From Candidatus Eiseniibacteriota bacterium (GTDB lineage Bacteria > Eisenbacteria > RBG-16-71-46 > CAIMUX01), in the NCBI GenBank assembly GCA_029569475.1, contig JAKQSZ010000037.1, forward strand, positions 1 through 55,157: 55,157 nt of DNA, in the 5' to 3' direction. The notes below the pieces were generated by a model. It made no database searches. It was not told where the DNA came from and was given only the letters and a program-made list of their open reading frames with translations. The position numbers were made by a program, and so were the translations under genes. This document shows positions 50,202-55,157 of this stretch, piece after piece (positions within the stretch are counted from its first letter, which is position 1; the number at the start of each line of letters is the position of its first letter).

Positions 50202-50867
50202 TCAACGCGTACGCCAGAGTTCCTTCACGCGGCCCCAGCTCGACTCCTCGATCGGGTTCGCGCCACCGGCTGCCTGGATCTGGTCGACGCCCAACCGCGC
50301 GAGCACCGGGTCCGGAGGGTAGAGCGGATTCGGGTTGTGGAAGATCCGGAGTTCGGTGACGTTGCCCAGCAGGACGTCGACATCTCCCAGTAGGACGATG
50401 AGGTCCTCGGCCGCGACCGAGAACTCCGCATAGGTCCAGTCAGAGCCAGCCGGCACCATGGACGCGTCGGTGATCGCCGCGTCGGTAGACGGGCCGCCCA
50501 TGGGGTTGGCCAGCAGCAATCGGATGTAGAGGTCCACGTCCGAGAAGTTGCGCAGGTACATGCCAATCCGTGCCACGCCCGCTCCGGAATAGTCGCCCGC
50601 CCACTGGAGGCCGTTCGCCACCGCCAGGCGGCTGCCCGGCCCATCGTTGCCGATGGCCGTGAGAAGCAGGAAACGATCGCTGTCGCCCCCCGGCCCTCCC
50701 GGCATGTTCTCCGGCGGGAAGGGATGCGGGCCCCCCACGAACCAGTTCTGGGTGGTCCCATCCTGAAAGTCATCCACCTGTCCCGGCGAGATCGCCAGGA
50801 CCGGATGGGCGGCCGCGCCGAAACAGGCCAGACAGATCAATACCGCGGGAAGGATACGAGAGTGCAT
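50202..50867 (-). CDS. Secreted jelly-roll-like protein of unknown function (221 aa)
   Basis: GGAGG lies 7 nt before the ATG at 50867. The signal peptide is clear (RILPAVLICLACFGAAAHPV). The mature part starts VDDFQDGTTQNWFVGG and looks like the carbohydrate-binding-type jelly-roll found in many surface proteins of this lineage: a 'DDFQDGTxxNW' entry, a NGLQWAGDYSGAGVARIGMY strand set and an exit strand VTELRIFHNP. No sorting domain follows. It converges with the lipoprotein gene ending at 50135. The function is unknown; it may bind polysaccharide. Confidence 0.7.
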   Translation of the reverse strand: MHSRILPAVLICLACFGAAAHPVLAISPGQVDDFQDGTTQNWFVGGPHPFPPENMPGGPGGDSDRFLLLTAIGNDGPGSRLAVANGLQWAGDYSGAGVARIGMYLRNFSDVDLYIRLLLANPMGGPSTDAAITDASMVPAGSDWTYAEFSVAAEDLIVLLGDVDVLLGNVTELRIFHNPNPLYPPDPVLARLGVDQIQAAGGANPIEESSWGRVKELWRTR

Positions 50868-50976
50868 GCTTGCGCCTCCAAGTCATCAAGGGTTTCGCGT
50901 TCTCTTCGCGGCCGGCTCCGCGGGCGAGCCGAAGATTCGAATCTGCCAACCGGGCGGGTCGCGGGCGAGCGGCCGG

Positions 50977-51411
50977 TCACGCGGAACGGGGACCGGGCGG
51001 CTCGACGTCAGTCCCGGAGTTCGGCCGTCGGGAGATCTCGATCAACACGGGCCGAAGTGCCCCGATCGCTGCCGTCAGTTGCGTCATGGACTCCTCACAT
51101 TGCGTCCACTCTCCTCGGCGTGCCGCCTCTTCGAGAGCGGCCGCCCGGTGCGCCGCCATCGAGGAACCGAGAACCCCCAGGGCGCCTTTCAGCCCATGGG
51201 CCTCTCTCTCAAGGTCCGCGCCATCGCGCCTTCTCAAACCATCCTGGAGGCGCGCAAGGACCGAGCTGTCCGTCGCAAGGAAGATTCGTGCGACTTCCCT
51301 GAGGCACTCCGGGGCACCGACGTACTCCAGCGCCCGGGTTCGATCGAACAACTCCAGGTCCACCGACTCGGCCGGACTCCCAGAGTCCGGCCCCGGCCTT
51401 TCGTCACTCAT
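50977..51411 (-). CDS. Stand-alone Hpt phosphotransfer protein
   Basis: The protein (144 aa) carries the complete Hpt motif REAHGLKGALGVLGSSMAAH with phospho-accepting His72 and a four-helix pattern around it. Such proteins shuttle phosphate between a hybrid sensor kinase and a response regulator. It contrasts with the Hpt-like domain in the protein ending at 30417, which has lost its His. No kinase or regulator gene is adjacent, so partners must lie elsewhere. Confidence 0.85.
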   Translation of the reverse strand: MSDERPGPDSGSPAESVDLELFDRTRALEYVGAPECLREVARIFLATDSSVLARLQDGLRRRDGADLEREAHGLKGALGVLGSSMAAHRAAALEEAARRGEWTQCEESMTQLTAAIGALRPVLIEISRRPNSGTDVEPPGPRSA

Positions 51412-51646
51412 CCGTGCCCCACCGTGGAGAATTCCAACACCAGACGTGTGCCAAACTGAGATGTGAATCGATGACGAGAACTACCGAGCTTTCGAAGGGT
51501 GAACCGTGTCGTCATCCCATTCACAGGCCGGGTCACGCGAGTCCGAACCCGGCGCTGCGATCATCATGGGGCTTCCCGCTCCGCGATGCAACCAGGGTCT
51601 CAGGATCCCTTTCCTGGCATGTCGGCTGCCAGGACGGCCGACTTGG
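51412..51646. other. Gap of 235 bp between the cysteine desulfurase and Hpt genes
   Basis: No gene is supported. It probably contains the Hpt gene's promoter region. The stretch 51430-51500 is less G+C-rich than its surroundings. No hairpin with a T run was seen. Confidence 0.4.
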
Positions 51647-52894
51647 TCACGGCGTCGTCCGCGGCTTGTCCAGGACCACGGCGAGCCGATCGAGCAGCCA
51701 TTCGGTCTCCTCCCGCCGGTGGCCGCGGCCGAAGCTGAAGCGCACGGTGCCCATCGCTTCGGGCAGGGGGACTCCCATGGCGCGCAGCACGGCCGAAGGC
51801 TCCACCGAACCTGAGTGGCAGGCCGACCCCGTGGAGGCCGCCACTTCCGGAATCGCCGCCAGGATCTCGGCCCCAACGCAACCGACGAAGTTGACGCTCG
51901 CGGTGTTGGGGAGCCGCGAGGCCTGGCGTCCGTTGATCGTGACCCGTCCGGCGAAGCGGCGGAGCAGCTCGGACTCGAAGAAGTCCCGTTCCTCGACCGG
52001 AAAGGACCGAGCCCCGAGTTCGCCGGCAAGCGCGCAGGCCGCACCCAGGCCGGCGATCAGAGGCACGTTTTCCGTGCCGGCCCGGCGTCCGCCCTCATGC
52101 CCGGCGCCGTGGATCAGCGGCTCCAGTTCCACCCCCGCGCGGACGAAGAGAGCTCCCACGCCTTTGGGACCATAGAACTTGTGCGCCGCCACCGTGAGGA
52201 GGTCAACGCCGAGCGAGTCCACCTGGCAGGCGATCTTGCCGACCGACTGGGCCGCGTCGGTGTGAAGGAGGATGCCGCGGGCCCGCGTGATCTCCGAGAT
52301 CTCCTCGATCGGCTGGATGGTCCCGACCTCGTTGTTCGCATGCATGACCGTCACCAGGACGGTCGCGGGGCGCAAGGCTGCTTCGACCTCCCGCGGATCC
52401 ACCCGCCCCTGCCCGTCCACCGGCACGATCGTCACGTCCAGGCCCCAGTGTTGGAGGAACCGCAAAGGTTGCATTGTCGCCGGGTGCTCGATCGCCGTGG
52501 TCACGGCATGGGGCCTGGCCGCTCCAGCCGTCCCCTGTCCGTGACGATCGCCGGACACGCCCGAAGGGGCCGGCGAAGCGGACAATGCCGCGGCCGGAGC
52601 CGCGCCTTCCCGCGGACCGGCCAGCAGAGCTCGGAAGAGCGTCCCCTTGATCGCCAGGTTCGAGGCCTCGCTCCCTCCCCCCGTGAACACGATCTCTTCC
52701 GGAGAGCAGCGGAGCAAAGACGCCACTTGTCCGCGAGCCGTCTCGACGGCGGCGCGGGCCGGACGCCCGGCCCAGTGAAGACTCGAAGGGTTGCCGTGTC
52801 CCCCACGCAGGTAGGGTTCCATCGCCTCGAACACCCGCCGGTCGAGCGGGGTGCTCGCGTTGTTGTCGAGATAGATCCGTTGGGGGACGCTCAT
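51647..52894 (-). CDS. Cysteine desulfurase, NifS/IscS family
   Basis: This PLP enzyme releases sulfur (or selenium) from cysteine (selenocysteine). The N-terminal IYLDNNASTPLDRRV, PLP Lys239 in VAAHKFYGPKGVG, RRAGTENVPLIAGLG and the active-site Cys359 in STGSACHSGSVEPSAVL are all present. Length (415 aa) is inflated by a low-complexity insertion at ~93-129 (AAPAAALSASPAPSG). Fe-S supply is the usual role. Because this genome appears to make a selenoprotein, selenium delivery is a second possibility that cannot be judged from sequence. It lies alone, without iscU or isc genes. Confidence 0.9.
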   Translation of the reverse strand: MSVPQRIYLDNNASTPLDRRVFEAMEPYLRGGHGNPSSLHWAGRPARAAVETARGQVASLLRCSPEEIVFTGGGSEASNLAIKGTLFRALLAGPREGAAPAAALSASPAPSGVSGDRHGQGTAGAARPHAVTTAIEHPATMQPLRFLQHWGLDVTIVPVDGQGRVDPREVEAALRPATVLVTVMHANNEVGTIQPIEEISEITRARGILLHTDAAQSVGKIACQVDSLGVDLLTVAAHKFYGPKGVGALFVRAGVELEPLIHGAGHEGGRRAGTENVPLIAGLGAACALAGELGARSFPVEERDFFESELLRRFAGRVTINGRQASRLPNTASVNFVGCVGAEILAAIPEVAASTGSACHSGSVEPSAVLRAMGVPLPEAMGTVRFSFGRGHRREETEWLLDRLAVVLDKPRTTP

Positions 52895-53289
52895 CGCTCT
52901 TCTCCGCCTCCCTCTGTGTCACTGCTGTCAGGCCTTTGTGGCCGTTCCCCAGACGACCGCGGTCGGCCGCGACCGGCGCGGTCGCTGCGCGCTCACGACC
53001 GGCGTGCGCGATCATCAGCGGGCGGGCGCGCGTATCGGCAGGCGGGCGCGCTCATCCGCAAACGTGCGCGCGACCATCGGCAGGCGGGCTCGCTCATCCG
53101 CAAACGTGCGCGCGATCATCGGCGCCGGGCTCGCTCATCCGCAAGCGGGCGCGCTCATCGGCGCCGGACTCGCTCATCCGCAAGCGGGCGCGCTCATCGG
53201 AGCTCACCTGCGGGCGTGCTCGCCTGTCGGCGGGCCCCTTCGACTTCGACGGCTTGTTCCGTGTCCGTCTCGTTGCTAAGGTGCGCCAC
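52895..53289. other. Divergent gap of 395 bp filled by tandem repeats
   Basis: Both flanking genes start here, so it must contain two promoters, but most of it is the minisatellite listed separately. Long open frames across it encode only Arg/Ala/Ser-rich shadow sequence. The last ~60 bp before 53290 are the likeliest promoter site for the ABC gene. Confidence 0.5.
52990..53215. repeat. Tandem repeat of 39-42 bp units upstream of the ABC transporter
   Basis: CTCATCCGCAAACGTGCGCG-type units recur at 53051, 53093, 53134 and 53173, with a degenerate lead-in from about 52990 (GATCATCAGCGGGCGGGCGC). Spacing is 42, 41 and 39 bp. Half-units (CTCATCGGCGCC) suggest repeated slippage. There are no spacers between copies. 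Confidence 0.82.
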
Positions 53290-54213
53290 ATGCCCACCGA
53301 GAACATCATCCTGCAGGCGCACCGCCTCACCAAGCTGTATGGCGAACTGACCGCCGTCGACGGTATCGACTTCCAGGTATCCGAGGGCGAGTGCGTCGGC
53401 TTTCTGGGACCCAACGGCGCGGGGAAGACGACAACGGTGCGGATGGTCACCTGCTTCACCCCGATCACTTCCGGCTCCGTGACCGCGTTCGGACTCGACG
53501 TCGCTTCCCGCCCCCGCGAGGTGAAGCGCCTCCTGGGCATCTGTCCGCAGGAGGACAACCTCGACCCGGACTTCTCGGTCCTGCGCAACCTCACGGTTTA
53601 CGCTCGCTACTACGACATGGGGAAAGATGAGGCGCGGAGGCGGGCCATGGAGCTGCTCGAGATGGCCCAGCTTCACGAAAAGTCCTCCGCTTCGATCCGT
53701 GAGCTGTCGGGAGGCATGAAGCGCCGCCTCATCCTGGCACGGGCGCTCCTCAATCAACCCCGTCTCCTCGTTCTGGATGAGCCGACCACCGGCCTGGATC
53801 CGCAGGCGCGACACCTGATCTGGCAGAAGGTCCGCGAACTGCGCGGAGCCCACGGGGTGACCGTCCTGCTGACGACCCACTACATGGAGGAGGCTAGCCA
53901 GCTCTGCGACCGGGTGATCCTGATGGATGGCGGACGGATCCTCCTCGAGGGAGTTCCGGCCGACCTGGTGGAGCGGGAGATCGGACGCCAGGTTGTCGAG
54001 TTCGAGGAGATCGACGAGCCGCTCCGCGCCTTCGTGCGGGAAGGCGGCTGGCTGTTCGAGGAAACGGTGGACCGCCTGTACGTTTACGACCGCTCGGGAG
54101 GGGAACTGGCGGAACAGGTCGGCCGGCGGTTTCCGCGGCGCGGGCGACTGGTCCGCCCGGCCGGGCTGGAGGATGTGTTCCTGCATCGGGCCGGGAGGAG
54201 TCTGAAGGAGTGA
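53290..54213 (+). CDS. ABC transporter ATP-binding protein (NodI/DrrA-like)
   Basis: This nucleotide-binding subunit powers an ABC-2-type exporter. Walker A GPNGAGKTT (40-48), the Q-loop CPQEDNLDPDF, the signature ELSGGMKRR (138-146), Walker B LLVLDEPTTGLD and the H-loop H197 (LTTHYMEEA) are all intact. Family members of this type export lipids, polysaccharides or drugs; 'SVLRNLTVYARYYDM' resembles NodI. The C-terminal ~85 residues are the usual DrrA-like extension. The start at 53290 has only a weak AAGG upstream. It is paired with the permease 4 bp downstream. Confidence 0.88.
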   Translation: MPTENIILQAHRLTKLYGELTAVDGIDFQVSEGECVGFLGPNGAGKTTTVRMVTCFTPITSGSVTAFGLDVASRPREVKRLLGICPQEDNLDPDFSVLRNLTVYARYYDMGKDEARRRAMELLEMAQLHEKSSASIRELSGGMKRRLILARALLNQPRLLVLDEPTTGLDPQARHLIWQKVRELRGAHGVTVLLTTHYMEEASQLCDRVILMDGGRILLEGVPADLVEREIGRQVVEFEEIDEPLRAFVREGGWLFEETVDRLYVYDRSGGELAEQVGRRFPRRGRLVRPAGLEDVFLHRAGRSLKE

Positions 54214-54217
54214 GCCG

Positions 54218-55012
54218 TTGAGACATCTCGAGATCTTCCGCAACGTCTCACCGCGGGCCTGGCGCGTCTGGCAGCGCAACGCCGACGTCTTTCGCGCCAC
54301 GATCCTCGTGAACTTCATTCCCCCCATGCTCGAACCGGTCCTCTACATCGTAGCCTTCGGCTTCGGGCTGGGCAGCCTGGTCAAGAGCGTCCCCTATCAC
54401 GGGCGGGAGATCGCCTATCTTCCCTTCATGGTCCCCGGCGTGATCTGTGTCGCGATCATGTTCTGGTCCTACTTCGAGACGACGTACTCCTCTTTCGTTC
54501 GCATGTACTACCAGAGAACCTTCGATGCCATCGTGGCCACACCTCTGCTGGTGGAGGACGTGATCGTCGGCGAGTTGCTCTGGGGCGCCACGAAGTCGCT
54601 TCTGGCGGCCACGATCATGCTCGTCATGATCTCTTTCTTCGGGCTGGTGCAGTGGCCGCAGGGTCTTCTGGTGCCTGTCCTCGCGGTGCTGGGAGGACTG
54701 CTCTTTGCCGCCATCGGCCTGGTCACGACCGCGCTGGTTCCGCAGATCGATTCCTTCAACCTGCCGATGTTCATCGTGATCTTCCCGATGTTCCTCTTCA
54801 GCGGCACGTTCTTCCCACTCGACATCCTCCCCGGATGGGCGCGGATCATCGCCTGGTTCCTGCCGCTGACCCATCTCTCGTCGTTGATCCGGGGAGCATG
54901 CCTGGGCTGGACGCCGCCCCACGCCGGCCTCAGCCTGGCCTTCCTGGTGGCCGCCGCCTTCGCATCCGGCGCGGCCGCCCTGATCCTTATGAAGCGACGG
55001 CTCGTGAAGTAG
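54218..55012 (+). CDS. ABC-2 type transporter permease (NodJ-like)
   Basis: This six-helix inner-membrane permease partners the preceding ATPase. The NodJ-style markers are LEPVLYIVAFGFGLGSLV, the FDAIVATPL cytosolic loop (coupling helix region) and PMFLFSGTFFPLDILPGW. Length (264 aa) is normal. The start is TTG at 54218 with AAGGAG 7 nt upstream; no ATG gives as good a fit. Likely substrates include lipid or glycan conjugates, which could be relevant to the envelope genes elsewhere in the window. Confidence 0.88.
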   Translation: MRHLEIFRNVSPRAWRVWQRNADVFRATILVNFIPPMLEPVLYIVAFGFGLGSLVKSVPYHGREIAYLPFMVPGVICVAIMFWSYFETTYSSFVRMYYQRTFDAIVATPLLVEDVIVGELLWGATKSLLAATIMLVMISFFGLVQWPQGLLVPVLAVLGGLLFAAIGLVTTALVPQIDSFNLPMFIVIFPMFLFSGTFFPLDILPGWARIIAWFLPLTHLSSLIRGACLGWTPPHAGLSLAFLVAAAFASGAAALILMKRRLVK

Positions 55013-55096
55013 GATCGCCTAGCCTCAATGCGTCAGAAATCCACGGCGCAAAGCGGTAGAACCTCGCGCCATAGCACGACATCTGGCGACGTGCTC

Positions 55097-55148
55097 GCCC
55101 TCCCCAATGCTCACATAGCGCACTGGCTATGCTCCGCTTGGTGAGGGC
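55097..55148. other. Imperfect 52-nt hairpin near the window edge
   Basis: GCCCTC (55097) pairs with GAGGGC (55143-55148), then CCAA with TTGG and CATAG with CTATG, around an 8-nt loop with small internal mismatches. A second smaller dyad (AGCACG...CGTGCT) lies just upstream. No T run follows in the visible sequence. It may be the transcription end of the ABC operon or the folded end of a mobile element cut off by the window. Confidence 0.55.
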
Positions 55149-55157
55149 TGTGCGCGC

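Noticed and set aside
50930..50950. GATTCGAATC resembling a tRNA T-loop
   Set aside because: No acceptor, D or anticodon stem could be folded around it on either strand.
52990..53215. Possible CRISPR array upstream of the ABC transporter
   Set aside because: Units are contiguous and degenerate with 39-42 bp spacing and half-unit slips, typical of a minisatellite.

Overview
The window is uniformly G+C-rich DNA from a Gram-negative-type, probably uncultured bacterium. Three large secreted proteins (37014-40124, 43800-45590, 45755-48946) end in the same FlgD-like/T9SS-type C-terminal module (a PNP..TxI/LxF-like start, an 'IFDIAGRxVA'-type core, then 'GxYFxRL...KLxVxR'). That module, an ECF sigma/TPR-kinase pair and outer-membrane barrels suggest the Fibrobacteres-Chlorobi-Bacteroidetes neighbourhood, for example Candidatus Eisenbacteria or Krumholzibacteria. 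This assignment is an inference from gene content. Cytochrome bd, ferrous-iron uptake, HydE and a selenocysteine peroxiredoxin suggest a low-oxygen lifestyle.

Layout. 1-3323 (minus): the edge of an ISL3-like transposase, a three-gene operon of small secreted proteins (one with a dense Cys cluster) and an orphan HydE. 3598-5124: an ArnT/PMT-like membrane glycosyltransferase. 5243-11067: a promoter followed by a tightly coupled five-gene operon read here as bacterial ceramide/sphingolipid synthesis: serine palmitoyltransferase, GNAT-like ceramide synthase candidate, NAD-dependent CerR-like reductase, PAP2/Aur1-like head-group enzyme, and an LPG-synthase-like membrane protein. 11283-15405: a MacA-like adaptor and two MacB-like permeases with no ATPase beside them. 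15534-18092: stand-alone LigD polymerase domain, a beta-barrel and a tiny lmo0937-type membrane protein. 18427-22392: fumarase/aspartase and cytochrome bd oxidase (cydAB). 22734-24603: a lipoprotein and a barrel protein that starts in an 18-bp ATG-containing tandem repeat. 24730-26208: two peroxiredoxins, the second with an in-frame UGA at the peroxidatic position. 26335-30091: poly-gamma-glutamate genes pgsB-pgsC-pgsW plus a duplicated-domain secreted protein. 30417-36460: a degenerate receiver/Hpt membrane protein, FeoB with its Cys-rich partner, and a HEPN protein. 37014-43688: beta-helix surface protein, ECF sigma factor and TPR kinase, translationally coupled. 43800-50867: a secreted Ntn-hydrolase, a giant CapA-domain surface protein, a Lys/Ser-repeat lipoprotein and a secreted jelly-roll protein. 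50977-55012: Hpt protein, cysteine desulfurase, and a NodIJ-like ABC exporter.

Two features recur. Degenerate tandem repeats (about 12-50 bp units) sit in many intergenic gaps. Similar low-complexity stretches are inserted in frame inside otherwise conserved enzymes (FeoB, cysteine desulfurase, glycosyltransferase, kinase, LPG-synthase-like protein, MacA).

The strongest single discovery is the selenoprotein peroxiredoxin at 25600-26208: the conserved frame runs through UGA exactly where AhpC-type enzymes have the peroxidatic Cys, and a perfect hairpin with the geometry of a bacterial SECIS follows 12 nt later. No RNA genes, CRISPR arrays or complete insertion sequences were recognised.
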